The translations under genes and the position numbers were made by a program. A DNA stretch of 64,000 nt from Candidatus Gastranaerophilales bacterium (GTDB taxonomy: Bacteria; Cyanobacteriota; Vampirovibrionia; Gastranaerophilales; Gastranaerophilaceae), in contig CALVBO010000003.1 in NCBI GenBank assembly GCA_944325835.1, positions 62,001-126,000 on the forward strand, read 5' to 3'. Numbering within the stretch: position 1 is the first letter of the stretch; every line of letters begins with the position of its first letter. Shown piece by piece: positions 34,743 through 42,774 of the stretch. The notes under the pieces are model-generated. The model was not told the origin of the DNA, made no database searches, and saw only the letters and a list, made by a program, of their open reading frames with translations.

Positions 34743-36170
34743 ATGAGAATTTCACCGGTAAGAAATAATTATCATTATAATATCAATCATACAAAATTGA
34801 ATACTATTCCTATAAGACAATATTCATCAGACGCAGCTGTACAAATAAATTTTGGTGCTAATCCGATAAAGTTTATCAGGGATTTAAAAAAGTATTCAGA
34901 AGCCAAAAAGTATGCGAAAGGTTTATATAATTTTGTCCTTCAAAATGAAGGCACAGAAAACTTTATTATTAGAAAATATAATATGCAAAATCTTGAGGGT
35001 ATTCAATACGGCATAAAAGCTTTCAAAAATATGTCAATTAAAGATATACAATATACGAGTGAAAACCTGCATGTTATCGCGGTTAAAAGGGGTTGCAAGA
35101 ATATGTGCGGATATTGCTATGCCGATGCTAAACCTCAAAAAAGAGAAATGTCCTGGGAAGATTTTACAACAATAACTAGAGGGTTTAAAACTCTGAGAGA
35201 AAGGCTTTACGGACTTGATATATATGGCGAAAAACTGCCTATAGTCAAAGATGATCCTATATACAGAACAACAGAACTTTTCTATGATTCTGATTGTATG
35301 GATCTTGCAATAAAAGACAAAAAGGGAAAAATCTATGATTTTACCGACCTTGCAACAGAATTATATAACTCAACCGGCAGAAAAACAGTATTTGACTCAT
35401 CCGGATGGAATGTAAATAACAAAAGATTACAGGAAAGAGCTGAAAAATATGCACAATATTTTTCACAACCTGAAAATATGGACAAATTAATGGCATTTAA
35501 TATTTCGTTCAATACATTTAACGCCTCATATATTGCATCTGTGAGAGCGCGAAAAGCAGGAGATGTTGAAAAAGCGCAAAGATTAAGAAACAGATTTACA
35601 GATAATATGGCAAATACTCTGTTTACTTTTAGCCCGCTTTTAGAAAATCCAAAATTTAAAATATTAGCAAGAAGCTTCGGACCAAATGCAAAAAATGCAA
35701 AATATTTTAACCACGAAGCTTATATAGAACTTATGGAAGATGTCTTAAATAAAACGACCGATTTAATGTCAAGAGATTTGAACGGCGAACGAAAATATGT
35801 AAAAACTCAAAATGATTTAGATAATAAAATTAATGCTTTAACAAAACATTTGACTGTCATTGATACAATGTTAAATTCCTCAGGACGTATGAAAAAATTT
35901 ATGAGTGAATTTGGTATAAAAGCACCTATGCAAAATCATTCTGAAACAACTCCGCTTGTTATCAATGATTTAAAAACTTTAGGGAGATTTCATAAAGCTT
36001 TAGCATTCCGGCTTATAGATACAGACGGAAAAGTTTATCATATGGATTATGCCCGTTTTATACCAACAGATATTCAACTAAATATTCCAAATAAAAATAT
36101 CCCTTCACCTGAGCTTGCCAACATGGTTAATGAATTTAAAATTACTGATGAAATTATAAACAAGATTTAA
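34743..36170 (+). CDS. Radical SAM protein of unknown function
   Basis: 475 residues. CxxxCxxC at C118, C122 and C125 (GCKNMCGYCYADAKP) is a radical SAM cluster site; the following TELFYDSDCMDLAI and VFDSSGWNV fit a barrel. No SPASM cysteines were seen. The first 40 residues are variable and end INFGAN, like leaders of other proteins in this lineage. The start ATG 34743 is preferred over TTG 34734; no clear ribosome site. It sits alone between dnaN and the candidate origin. Substrate unknown. Confidence 0.75.
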   Translation: MRISPVRNNYHYNINHTKLNTIPIRQYSSDAAVQINFGANPIKFIRDLKKYSEAKKYAKGLYNFVLQNEGTENFIIRKYNMQNLEGIQYGIKAFKNMSIKDIQYTSENLHVIAVKRGCKNMCGYCYADAKPQKREMSWEDFTTITRGFKTLRERLYGLDIYGEKLPIVKDDPIYRTTELFYDSDCMDLAIKDKKGKIYDFTDLATELYNSTGRKTVFDSSGWNVNNKRLQERAEKYAQYFSQPENMDKLMAFNISFNTFNASYIASVRARKAGDVEKAQRLRNRFTDNMANTLFTFSPLLENPKFKILARSFGPNAKNAKYFNHEAYIELMEDVLNKTTDLMSRDLNGERKYVKTQNDLDNKINALTKHLTVIDTMLNSSGRMKKFMSEFGIKAPMQNHSETTPLVINDLKTLGRFHKALAFRLIDTDGKVYHMDYARFIPTDIQLNIPNKNIPSPELANMVNEFKITDEIINKI

Positions 36171-36215
36171 AAAGAAACTCTGCCTAATTATTTTTTCCTG
36201 GTTGTCTATTAATAA

Positions 36216-36409
36216 AGCAGTTCTTCGCCACTTCCGCCCCGCTGAATCGCGAGTCGCGCGCTTCCCTCTCGAAAAACAGTTCACTGGACTGTTTTTCTCG
36301 GCAGAGTGCTGTCTAATACGCCACTCAAAAGACTCGCTTGCGTGAGCGGGAGTGGCTTCGCAACTCATTCACGCCACGTTCCTTATCGCGAGTCTTTCTC
36401 GGACAATTT
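36216..36409 (-). repeat. Family A repeat, copy with nested hairpin
   Basis: On the minus strand it reads TTGTCCGAGAAAG, hairpin 1 GACTCGC/GCGAGTC enclosing AATGAGTTGCGAAGCCACTC, then TTTTGAGTGGCGTATTAGACAGC, hairpin AAAAACAGT/ACTGTTTTT, and the cap GCGAAGAACTGCTTTATT. Same design as the copies at 3.8 and 31.6 kb. Confidence 0.88.
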
Positions 36410-36470
36410 ACTATAAAAATAAATTAATTAGAATATATAAAACTAATAGTCATAGTAAGCTCAAAATATT

Positions 36471-36655
36471 TGTAGAAAACTTCTGAAAGCTGCTATTGTC
36501 AATAGTTTTCATTGTAAAATCTTTGTAGAAAGTTTTATAACTATTATTAGAAAACTTTTTAAAATATGTTATAGTCATTGCAATTGTTGTAGAAAAGTAT
36601 AAACAATTGTAGAAAACATCCAACTTTTCTACAGTCATTTCAAAAGTTTTCTACA
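36471..36655. other. AT-rich array of TGTAGAAAA 9-mers (candidate oriC or iteron array)
   Basis: Five exact copies of TGTAGAAAA: three direct (36471, 36588, 36608) and two inverted (36625, 36647). Two near copies lie at 36524 and 36547. The inverse, TTTTCTACA, differs by one base from the cyanobacterial DnaA box TTTTCCACA. The array lies in a 300-base AT-rich gap between dnaN and recF. No gene is credible here; the small minus-strand frame across it is repeat-derived. Confidence 0.5.
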
Positions 36656-36715
36656 ATAAGAGATACCTGATTATTTTAAATTTGTAAGTTGGGCTTACAA
36701 GCCCAACATATCTGA

Positions 36716-37000
36716 CTATTTTGAACTATTCGTAAAAATAGCTTTTGCACGCGTAACTATTTTATCATATTCCGGTTTTAAACTTTTCATAGTTGCATTG
36801 CTTTTTTCTGCTAATTTTCCAAAAATAACGATATTTGCCATATCAATAAACGTTATATTGCTTCCGTTTTTTGCGTGATGATAACCTAAAGGACAGGCAA
36901 TCAGAGCATTTATAGTCGAAAAGGCTCTGACATTTCTGGCATTTCTATATTGTCTTGTAACAGCTGTTCCCGGTTTTAAATTTAGAATTTTTTGTATCAT
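36716..37000 (-). CDS. Hypothetical protein of 94 residues
   Basis: Short soluble protein, starting MIQKILNLKPGTAVTRQYRN and containing ACPLGYHHAKNGSNITFIDM. No family recognised. The ribosome site is weak. A hairpin GTTGGGCTT/AAGCCCAAC (36689-36708) lies just 3' and may terminate it. The C-terminal half (GKLAEKSNATMKSLKPEYDKI) looks helical. Confidence 0.5.
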   Translation of the reverse strand: MIQKILNLKPGTAVTRQYRNARNVRAFSTINALIACPLGYHHAKNGSNITFIDMANIVIFGKLAEKSNATMKSLKPEYDKIVTRAKAIFTNSSK

Positions 37001-37050
37001 AATTGCTTAAAAATACCTGAAAAAATTTTTTGCCGGTAGTATGAAAACTA

Positions 37051-37080
37051 AAAGGATGGTAAATATTTACCATCCTTTTA
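37051..37080 (-). terminator. Terminator after tRNA-Leu
   Basis: Near-perfect palindrome AAAAGGATGGTAAA/TTTACCATCCTTTT directly 3' of the tRNA gene. Confidence 0.85.
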
Positions 37081-37083
37081 GTT

Positions 37084-37162
37084 TGGGCATGAAGAGACTC
37101 GAACTCCCACGCGTTAGCACTAGTTCCTAAGACTAGCGTGTCTACCATTCCACCACATGCCC
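37084..37162 (-). tRNA. tRNA-Leu (anticodon TAG)
   Basis: Acceptor arms GGGCATG/CATGCCC with discriminator A. The anticodon stem CTAGT/ACTAG carries loop CTTAGGA (anticodon TAG, reading CTA). A variable arm (TGCTAACGCG) and the T-loop TTCGAGT are visible. CCA is not encoded. Confidence 0.92.
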
Positions 37163-37190
37163 GTATTAAGCTTGGGTTAGCGCAATTCCT

Positions 37191-37220
37191 ACTCTAACCC
37201 AAACTTAATACTTTTGTCAA
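37191..37220 (-). promoter_or_regulatory. Promoter of tRNA-Leu within a long inverted repeat
   Basis: Minus-strand TTGACA (37220-37215), 18-base spacer, TAGAGT (37196-37191), about 22 bases from the predicted start to the tRNA. TTAAG-TTGGGTTAG and CTAACCCAA-CTTAA arms (37166-37210) flank the -10 box. The promoter begins five bases after the pilin stop. Confidence 0.5.
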
Positions 37221-37224
37221 GTTA

Positions 37225-38196
37225 CTATCGTTTAACACACAGAATACCCCACAAATCGGTTCCAATACGTGGAATTCTATATTCTCCAATACTGGAAACA
37301 ATTACCCAGTTGGTTATACCTGTGTGTACAGTAATTTTAGATGAAGAATACCAGTGTCTGTTTACGAATGAATCCGCAAGAAGATTTTGATTAGCGAATA
37401 AAGAAGCGAGTTCATCTTTCGTCGGAATTCTGTATTCATCCCCAGCTTGAAGAGTGCAGGCAGTAGGAGCTTCATCAGAAGTAACACCGCTAATGACAGA
37501 ACGGAAAGGAACCGGTGCGACAACAACGCTGTCGGTAGGGTATAGAATTGTCATAAATCCTATGTCTTTGCCTACAGTGTTAGGGCCCTTTGAGCCATTC
37601 AAATCATAAATCATGTTTGCGCAAATTTTCGGCTGTACAAAATAGTCTCCGGTTTCTCCCATATTGCCAACACAGTTAGGGTTGTAAAATGTCAGAATAC
37701 TTTCCCCGTTGCCAGTTTCAAATGCGGCAGCTTTTGTGTCAAGCATAGAATAACTGTCTCCATCTTTATAGCTATAAGCACTGTAAGATGCTGAGGTTAT
37801 AAGTGAATTTAATTCTGTCATTGTTGTTGGAATATCTTTGTTACTTCCGGCAAGAGTTGTATAAGTAAGCGGAATGCCGCAGTCCTCAATGTGTTCATTG
37901 TCACAGATGTTGTTAATTTTTAGAACTTTAGCCAGCCCGTCTGTAATAAATGTTTCTGTAGCTGTGTCAACGGCATCACTTGCGCCGGCCGAACTTTCTT
38001 CCTTTAAGGTTCCGTATCCGTTAAGTGCCGGCATGAGTGCAATAGCCTGTGACATACGTGCATAAAGCGCTTTACGCTGTGTGTTCCATGTTCGCTCGTT
38101 GATGTTACCCGTGAGCGACGGAAGCGTAATCGCCGCAACCACGCCGATAATTGTTAATGACAGTAATATTTCTGCCATTGTAAAAGCTTGTTTCAT
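37225..38196 (-). CDS. Type IV pilin-like protein, copy 3 (intact)
   Basis: 323 residues starting MKQAFTMAEILLSLTIIGVV. The leader is only four residues, and the residue before the F is alanine, not the usual glycine of prepilin peptidase sites. The body is colinear with copy 2 and highly similar through the N-terminal 230 residues. The C-terminal DUF1566/Lcl_C-like block (EYRIPTKDELASLFANQNLL to WGILCVKR) differs more. Cysteine pairs (CDNEHIEDC, CVGN, CANM) may form disulfides. Upstream GAAAGGATAG supports the start. Probably a surface pilus or adhesin subunit under control of the divergent XRE regulator. Confidence 0.85.
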   Translation of the reverse strand: MKQAFTMAEILLSLTIIGVVAAITLPSLTGNINERTWNTQRKALYARMSQAIALMPALNGYGTLKEESSAGASDAVDTATETFITDGLAKVLKINNICDNEHIEDCGIPLTYTTLAGSNKDIPTTMTELNSLITSASYSAYSYKDGDSYSMLDTKAAAFETGNGESILTFYNPNCVGNMGETGDYFVQPKICANMIYDLNGSKGPNTVGKDIGFMTILYPTDSVVVAPVPFRSVISGVTSDEAPTACTLQAGDEYRIPTKDELASLFANQNLLADSFVNRHWYSSSKITVHTGITNWVIVSSIGEYRIPRIGTDLWGILCVKR

Positions 38197-38213
38197 AATG
38201 CTATCCTTTCTAT

Positions 38214-38278
38214 ATTAAATCTATACAAAATAGATTTAATACCATGATAAATTATATTAAACCTATTGTCAATAGTTT
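38214..38278 (-). promoter_or_regulatory. Promoter of pilin copy 3 with two operator palindromes
   Basis: On the minus strand: TTGACA (38272-38267), 17-base spacer, TATCAT (38249-38244). A perfect 11-base inverted repeat ATTAAATCTAT/ATAGATTTAAT (38214-38240) covers the predicted start site. A second dyad AAACTATTG/CAATAGGTTT (38259-38278) overlaps the -35 box. The divergent XRE gene is the obvious candidate regulator. Confidence 0.7.
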
Positions 38279-38332
38279 AAATCTAATAGAATAGGATTTT
38301 CTGTGCATTTATAATTCTGAAAAGGGGAAAAA

Positions 38333-38668
38333 ATGGCAGAAATTATACAAAAACAGCTAGGGAAAAGAATTCAAAATTTACGAAAGAGCAAGGGGTTTAG
38401 TCAGGAAAAGTTTGCCGAGGCAATTGGAATTGCTACGACATCGCTTAGTTATATTGAAACCGGAAATGGTTTTTTAACATCAGATACATTAGAAAAAATT
38501 TCAAAAATTCTTAATGTAGAACCTTACGAATTATTTTTATTCAACGATATTTTCGCTTCTCTGTCAAATGAAGATATGCTTAAATATATTTATGAAAAAC
38601 TTGACAGCATAAAAGGCAGTCCCGAACAATTAAAGTCGGTTTATATGTATTTTAAAGGGATTGTCTAG
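38333..38668 (+). CDS. XRE-family regulator divergent to pilin copy 3
   Basis: 111 residues. The HTH domain spans about 10-64 (LGKRIQNLRKSKGFSQEKFAEAIGIATTSLSYIETG), followed by a C-terminal helical tail. GGGG lies seven bases before the ATG. Its stop codon overlaps that of hicA by four bases. It likely binds the palindromes in the shared gap. Confidence 0.88.
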   Translation: MAEIIQKQLGKRIQNLRKSKGFSQEKFAEAIGIATTSLSYIETGNGFLTSDTLEKISKILNVEPYELFLFNDIFASLSNEDMLKYIYEKLDSIKGSPEQLKSVYMYFKGIV

Positions 38669-38883
38669 TTAATCAATGAGAAAAATAACGATAAAAGGCC
38701 GGCAGTTTTTAGGATTGCTTTTAATAATCCTGTTTTTATTTCTTTGTTGCCGTGCACCGGAACAACAATTCTGGCATCTTCTCCATTTTTAGTAAAAATA
38801 TGATGAGATCCGCTTATTCTTGTTAAAATCCAACCATTTTCAGTTAGAATTTTACAGAGTTGTTTGCCCGTTATATTCTTCAT
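38665..38883 (-). CDS. hicA: HicA-family mRNA interferase toxin
   Basis: 72 residues of the double-stranded RNA-binding-like fold: ITGKQLCKILTENGWILTRISGSHHIFTK, with the catalytic histidine in GSHHIF, then IVVPVHGNKEIKTGLLKAILK. The C-terminus (TAGLLSLFFSLIN) differs from the usual short end. Located after hicB with a four-base overlap. Confidence 0.88.
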   Translation of the reverse strand: MKNITGKQLCKILTENGWILTRISGSHHIFTKNGEDARIVVPVHGNKEIKTGLLKAILKTAGLLSLFFSLIN

Positions 38884-39065
38884 AATGCGATTGAAATAAC
38901 CTCGCCGTCAGTTGGTAAATCAACAGATAACCACGCAGTAATTGCTTCTTTAATATTTTCTTGAAGTTCTTCCATTGTTTCTGCCTGCGTAAAGCAGCCT
39001 TTTAATGCAGGAACTTCTGCCCAATAGCCTGTATTTTCTCTATGTACGACAACATCAAATTTCAT
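38880..39065 (-). CDS. hicB: HicB-family antitoxin (short form)
   Basis: 61 residues with the partial RNase H fold of HicB (YWAEVPALKGCFTQAETMEELQENIKEAI). It lacks the C-terminal helix-turn-helix or ribbon-helix-helix of longer HicB proteins, so it may neutralise but not repress on its own. Gene order is antitoxin first. Confidence 0.86.
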   Translation of the reverse strand: MKFDVVVHRENTGYWAEVPALKGCFTQAETMEELQENIKEAITAWLSVDLPTDGEVISIAL

Positions 39066-39089
39066 AATATGTAACCCTTTTTTAATATT

Positions 39090-40205
39090 TTAACCTATGG
39101 ATTGACCTGTGTCAATGCGTCCGTTTTCAATGTTGTAGATTTTGACGTCTTTTAAAAACTCTTCTTCAAAATGGATTGTGTCAACGGACGTTATTATCGT
39201 TTGAACTCCGGATTTAATTGATTTCAACAGGAAGTTCTGGCGAATGTCGTCGAGTTCTGCAAGTACATCATCCAAAAGTAATACAGGGTTTTCTCCTGTT
39301 TTGTCGGTGATGATTTCAAGTTCTGAAAGTTTCAGGGCAAGAACAACGGTTCTTTGCTGACCCTGTGAGGCAAATTTTGTGGCTTCGTTTTCGTTGATGT
39401 AGAACAAAATATCATCACGCTGCGGCCCGACACAGGATTGACCGCGGCGAATTTCTTCACTCATGCGCTCTTCAAGTGATTGTGCAAAAAGCCGTGAAAT
39501 TGTTTCAATATCCTCATCACCGTTTAAAAAGGAGCAATCGTATTTTATTTTTAACTCTTCGCTTTCGCTTATGATTTTATGTTTTTCACGTGCGATACGT
39601 TCGATTTCTTTCAGGAATTTCAGCCGCAAAAAGATTATGTTGCTTCCTGCAATTGCCATTTGTTCGTTGTAAACTTTAAGAAGCGTTTCGTCAATGTAGT
39701 CGGATTTAAGCAAGTTGTTTTTTTGGATACGGATTTTGTCGTATTTTGAAAGTCTTTCGTCGTACGCAGGGTAAACCTGTGAGATTGCCCGATCAAGCCA
39801 TTCGCGTCTGTCTGACGGGTTGCCGCGCAGTAAAAGCAGGTCAGGTGTTGCAAAAAGTACCGTGCGCAAAACAGATTTGAAGTTTTTTGGGGTGGTTTTA
39901 AGAGTGTTAACTCGCAGTTCGCGTGTTTTTTCGCGGTTATAGTAAAATGCCAGCTCAATATCTGTATCGGCTTTCACGATATCCGATTTAATTTCAAGGC
40001 TTTGCGCGTCAAAGTTTATTAACTCCTGATTATTTGAGGTGCGCAGGCTTTTCAGGGTTGAAAGAAAATAAACACTTTCAAGAATATTGGTTTTGCCCTG
40101 CGCGTTTTTGCCGATAATCAAGATTTTGTCAAACCCGAGTTCGAGGGTGACATCTTTGCAATTTCTGTAATTCTTTAAAATTAGATTTTTCAGCTTCACA
40201 GACAC
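39090..40205 (-). CDS. recF: DNA replication and repair protein RecF
   Basis: 371 residues, an SMC-like ATPase that loads RecA at gaps. Walker A GKNAQGKTN, signature ASQGQQRTVVLALKL and Walker B PVLLLDDVLAELD are present. Starts at GTG 40205 (or GTG 40199). It shares strand with dnaN, 4.5 kb away; the usual dnaN-recF adjacency is interrupted by the pilin, hic and radical SAM genes. Confidence 0.94.
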   Translation of the reverse strand: MSVKLKNLILKNYRNCKDVTLELGFDKILIIGKNAQGKTNILESVYFLSTLKSLRTSNNQELINFDAQSLEIKSDIVKADTDIELAFYYNREKTRELRVNTLKTTPKNFKSVLRTVLFATPDLLLLRGNPSDRREWLDRAISQVYPAYDERLSKYDKIRIQKNNLLKSDYIDETLLKVYNEQMAIAGSNIIFLRLKFLKEIERIAREKHKIISESEELKIKYDCSFLNGDEDIETISRLFAQSLEERMSEEIRRGQSCVGPQRDDILFYINENEATKFASQGQQRTVVLALKLSELEIITDKTGENPVLLLDDVLAELDDIRQNFLLKSIKSGVQTIITSVDTIHFEEEFLKDVKIYNIENGRIDTGQSIG

Positions 40206-40296
40206 GATTATACTTCAAATAAATGATTTATTGAATATGTATAGACGAATAGGAAATTTTTTTATATAATTTATGTGGATGAATAGAGGGAGAATT

Positions 40297-40542
40297 ATGT
40301 TACCGGTAATTACAGAAGAAATATCAGCAGAAGTTTTTACGGAAGTTTTCAAAGATGTGCCGGTTTGGCGCAAAAAGATGATTCATTATCTTAAAGAAGA
40401 AAACCCTGAAATTAATACTGCTATTATTGAAGCTGCCAATAAAACCGATTTGGATCCGAAAGCTGTTGCTCTCGGGGCTTATATGACATACCTTCTTATT
40501 GAAAGAGCCACTCAGGATCAGGAAATATTTTCAGAAGACTAA
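40297..40542 (+). CDS. Small hypothetical protein upstream of pilT
   Basis: 81 residues, acidic and helical: LPVITEEISAEVFTEVFKDV, VALGAYMTYLLIERATQD. No family recognised. Start 40297 has GGGAG six bases upstream; the frame extends eight codons earlier without need. Seventeen bases separate it from pilT, so it probably belongs to the pilus operon. Confidence 0.65.
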   Translation: MLPVITEEISAEVFTEVFKDVPVWRKKMIHYLKEENPEINTAIIEAANKTDLDPKAVALGAYMTYLLIERATQDQEIFSED

Positions 40543-40558
40543 AGGATAGGTAATAGAA

Positions 40559-41638
40559 ATGATTATAGAAGATTTATTAGAACAACTGGTTAAAGAAGGC
40601 GGTAGTGACTTGCATATTTCAAGCAACCTTGCGCCTGTAATTCGTGTTGACGGTAAATTAAAAAGAATAGACGTCCCGCCGCTTTCCCCGCAGGATGTTG
40701 AAAACCTTTTATTTCCGATGCTTTCTAACGAACAGCGTCGCAGGCTGGAACAGGACTGGGAACTTGACTTCTCTTACGGTATTGAAGGTTTAAGCCGTTT
40801 CCGGGTAAACTTTTACAAGGATAAAGGTAATTACGCGGCAGCTTTCCGTACTATTACGGCTACAGTTCCGAACTTTGAACAACTGGGGCTTCCGGAAGTC
40901 GTAAAAAGAATTGCTAATTCGCCAAGAGGTCTGGTTCTGGTTACAGGGCCTACAGGTTCCGGTAAATCTACAACACTTGCTGCAATGATTGACCACATTA
41001 ACCAGACAAAAGCAGAACACATTTTGACAATTGAGGACCCTATCGAATTTGTGCACACTTCAAAGAAAAGCGTTGTCCACCAGCGTGAATTGGGTATGGA
41101 TACAAGATCATTTGCAAACGCTCTTAAATCCGCTCTCCGTGAAGACCCTGATATCATTCTGGTAGGTGAGATGCGTGACTTTGAAACGATTTCTCTGGCG
41201 CTGACAGCAGCAGAAACAGGCCACCTTGTTTTCGGAACCCTGCACACGTCTTCTGCGGCGCAAACGGTTGACCGTATTATCGACGTATTCCCGCAAGGTC
41301 AGCAGCAACAAATCCGTGTTCAGATTGCAAACTCTCTTGTTGCAATCTTTTCACAAACGCTTCTGCCTAGAACACTTCCGGACGGAACTAAAAAAGGCCG
41401 TGTAATGGCACAGGAAATTCTTGTTTCAAACGGCGCAATCGCAAACCTTATCCGTGAAGGTAAATCCGCACAGATTTATTCTTCAATCCAAATGGGGCAA
41501 GGGCAAGGTATGCAAACGCTTGAAGCTGCACTTGCTGATTTGACTAATAAAGGCATTGTAACAATGGAAGATGCACTTGCTAAAACTTCCAGACAGGAAG
41601 AGTTTAAACGACTTCTTAAGGAATTCAAAGAAAGATAA
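40559..41638 (+). CDS. pilT: Type IV pilus retraction ATPase PilT
   Basis: 359 residues. Walker A GPTGSGKST (130-138), Asp box TIEDPIEFVH, Walker B IILVGEMRD, His box GHLVFGTLHTSSAAQT, and the retraction-ATPase motif AIANLIREGK are present. It depolymerises the pilus for twitching motility, adhesion and DNA uptake. Its partners PilM/N/O are encoded at 4.1 kb; pilB and pilC are not in the window. Two bases separate it from the next gene. Confidence 0.96.
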   Translation: MIIEDLLEQLVKEGGSDLHISSNLAPVIRVDGKLKRIDVPPLSPQDVENLLFPMLSNEQRRRLEQDWELDFSYGIEGLSRFRVNFYKDKGNYAAAFRTITATVPNFEQLGLPEVVKRIANSPRGLVLVTGPTGSGKSTTLAAMIDHINQTKAEHILTIEDPIEFVHTSKKSVVHQRELGMDTRSFANALKSALREDPDIILVGEMRDFETISLALTAAETGHLVFGTLHTSSAAQTVDRIIDVFPQGQQQQIRVQIANSLVAIFSQTLLPRTLPDGTKKGRVMAQEILVSNGAIANLIREGKSAQIYSSIQMGQGQGMQTLEAALADLTNKGIVTMEDALAKTSRQEEFKRLLKEFKER

Positions 41639-41640
41639 TA

Positions 41641-42615
41641 ATGAAAGCTGCACAAGTCTTTGGAGATAGAATAATCATCAACGAAGTTCCGGATGTGGAG
41701 CTTGAGGGACGCAAAGGCGCAGTTGTAAAGGTTCTCGGGTGCGGTTTGTGCGGCTCTGATATAGTGAAATTCAATCATAGAACAGTTCCTGAGGGAACTG
41801 TTCTCGGTCATGAAATTGTTGCACAGATTTTGGAGATAAATTCGGACACTGATTTCAAAGCGGGAGATATAATCGTTACAACACACCATATCCCTTGCGG
41901 AAAATGTATTTATTGTAAAAGCGGACACGTTTCCATGTGCCGCCATTTTAAAGAAACGAACCTTGTTCCGGGCGGGTTCAGCGAAAAAGTTTTTCTCTCT
42001 GAAGAACATCTGCAAAATGTCGCCTACCTGAAACCGGAAAACCTTACAGACGTGGAAGCTTCATTCTACGAACCGCTTTCCTGTTGCGTTCGTGCTGTCC
42101 GGCGCGCAGAACTGCCTTCTGAAAGCACTGTTCTGGTTCTGGGTTTAGGCTCAATCGGGATTTTGATGTCGCAGGCTCTGAAATCTGCCGGCATGAAAGT
42201 TTTGGGCTGTGATTTACTGCCTGAGCGGGTAGAGGTTCTGAAAAATTTTGGTGTTGAGGCTGTCGTGAATTTGCCTGAAAATTACCGTCCTGATGCGGTG
42301 TTTTTGACGGCCGGCGCGGATAAAACAGTCGAAATCGCGGTAAAAAGGGTGCGTGACGGCGGAAAGATTGTTGTTTTTGCAAGTACGCCGAACAGTTTCC
42401 CGTTCCCGAATAATGAGATTTATTATCGCGAATTGACAGTTATGGGAAGTTACTCGCCTGATTTATGTGATATGCGAAAATCTCTTGAGCTTTTACAAAG
42501 CGGCAGTGTGAAAGTCACGGGGCTTTCAACGGTTTACCCGCCGGAAGAATTGGAACAAGCAATCTGTGATACTAAAAACGCTAAAATTATGAAAGCATAT
42601 ATTTCTATGTCTTGA
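41641..42615 (+). CDS. Zinc-dependent alcohol/polyol dehydrogenase (MDR family)
   Basis: 324 residues. GCGLCGSDIVKF and GHEIVAQI hold the catalytic zinc residues, CGKCIYCKSGHVSMC the structural zinc site, and VLVLGLGSIGILMSQ the NAD(P)-binding turn. The substrate is uncertain (sorbitol-dehydrogenase-like). It follows pilT by two bases, so it is probably co-transcribed although unrelated in function. Confidence 0.87.
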   Translation: MKAAQVFGDRIIINEVPDVELEGRKGAVVKVLGCGLCGSDIVKFNHRTVPEGTVLGHEIVAQILEINSDTDFKAGDIIVTTHHIPCGKCIYCKSGHVSMCRHFKETNLVPGGFSEKVFLSEEHLQNVAYLKPENLTDVEASFYEPLSCCVRAVRRAELPSESTVLVLGLGSIGILMSQALKSAGMKVLGCDLLPERVEVLKNFGVEAVVNLPENYRPDAVFLTAGADKTVEIAVKRVRDGGKIVVFASTPNSFPFPNNEIYYRELTVMGSYSPDLCDMRKSLELLQSGSVKVTGLSTVYPPEELEQAICDTKNAKIMKAYISMS

Positions 42616-42642
42616 CAAAAGGTGGAAAATAGTAAATAATAT
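42612..42642 (+). promoter_or_regulatory. Promoter of the candidate antisense RNA
   Basis: TTGACA (42612-42617) overlaps the stop codon of the dehydrogenase; TAATAT (42637-42642) follows at 19 bases (TAAATA at 15 is an alternative). Predicted start near 42649. Confidence 0.5.
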
Positions 42643-42648
42643 AAATGC

Positions 42649-42758
42649 AGGGTGAAGCCCTTAGCGGTTAAGAATGGTGCTAAAGGCTTTCTCCACACCC
42701 TACAACAACGCTAAAATAAATTTAAGAACTGCTATAACTGCAATTATAGCAGTTTTTA
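42649..42758 (+). ncRNA. Candidate antisense RNA (antitoxin) of a type I-like locus
   Basis: The predicted transcript begins with a long two-step hairpin (AGGGTG/CACCCT outside, GCCCTTAGC/GCTAAAGGC inside; 42649-42701). It ends in an intrinsic terminator, AACTGCTATAA/TTATAGCAGTT plus T5 (42728-42758). Most of it is complementary to the small peptide gene on the minus strand. No translated frame with a ribosome site is seen in it. Confidence 0.5.
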
Positions 42759-42774
42759 TTTGTTGCTTTGTCAT
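42700..42774 (-). CDS. Candidate type I toxin: 24-residue hydrophobic peptide
   Basis: Short frame MTKQQIKTAIIAVIAVLK followed by FILALL and a stop. A charged five- to seven-residue head is followed by one membrane-spanning stretch, the form of type I toxins that damage membranes. It has the best ribosome site in the window (AAGGAGGTGAG, six bases before ATG) and a perfect minus-strand promoter. Its AIIAVIAV codons form the palindrome that is the terminator of the opposing RNA. No family is recognised. Confidence 0.55.
   Translation of the reverse strand: MTKQQIKTAIIAVIAVLKFILALL

Noticed and set aside
36450-36638. 62-codon minus-strand frame over the 9-mer array
   Set aside because: Asn/Ser/Phe-rich product of AT-rich repeats; no ribosome site.
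36471-36655. CRISPR array
   Set aside because: The repeated word is only nine bases, occurs in both orientations and has irregular spacing; no cas genes.
42649-42701. Riboswitch upstream of a small gene
   Set aside because: The hairpin pair did not match any aptamer I know, and the geometry fits an antisense RNA better.
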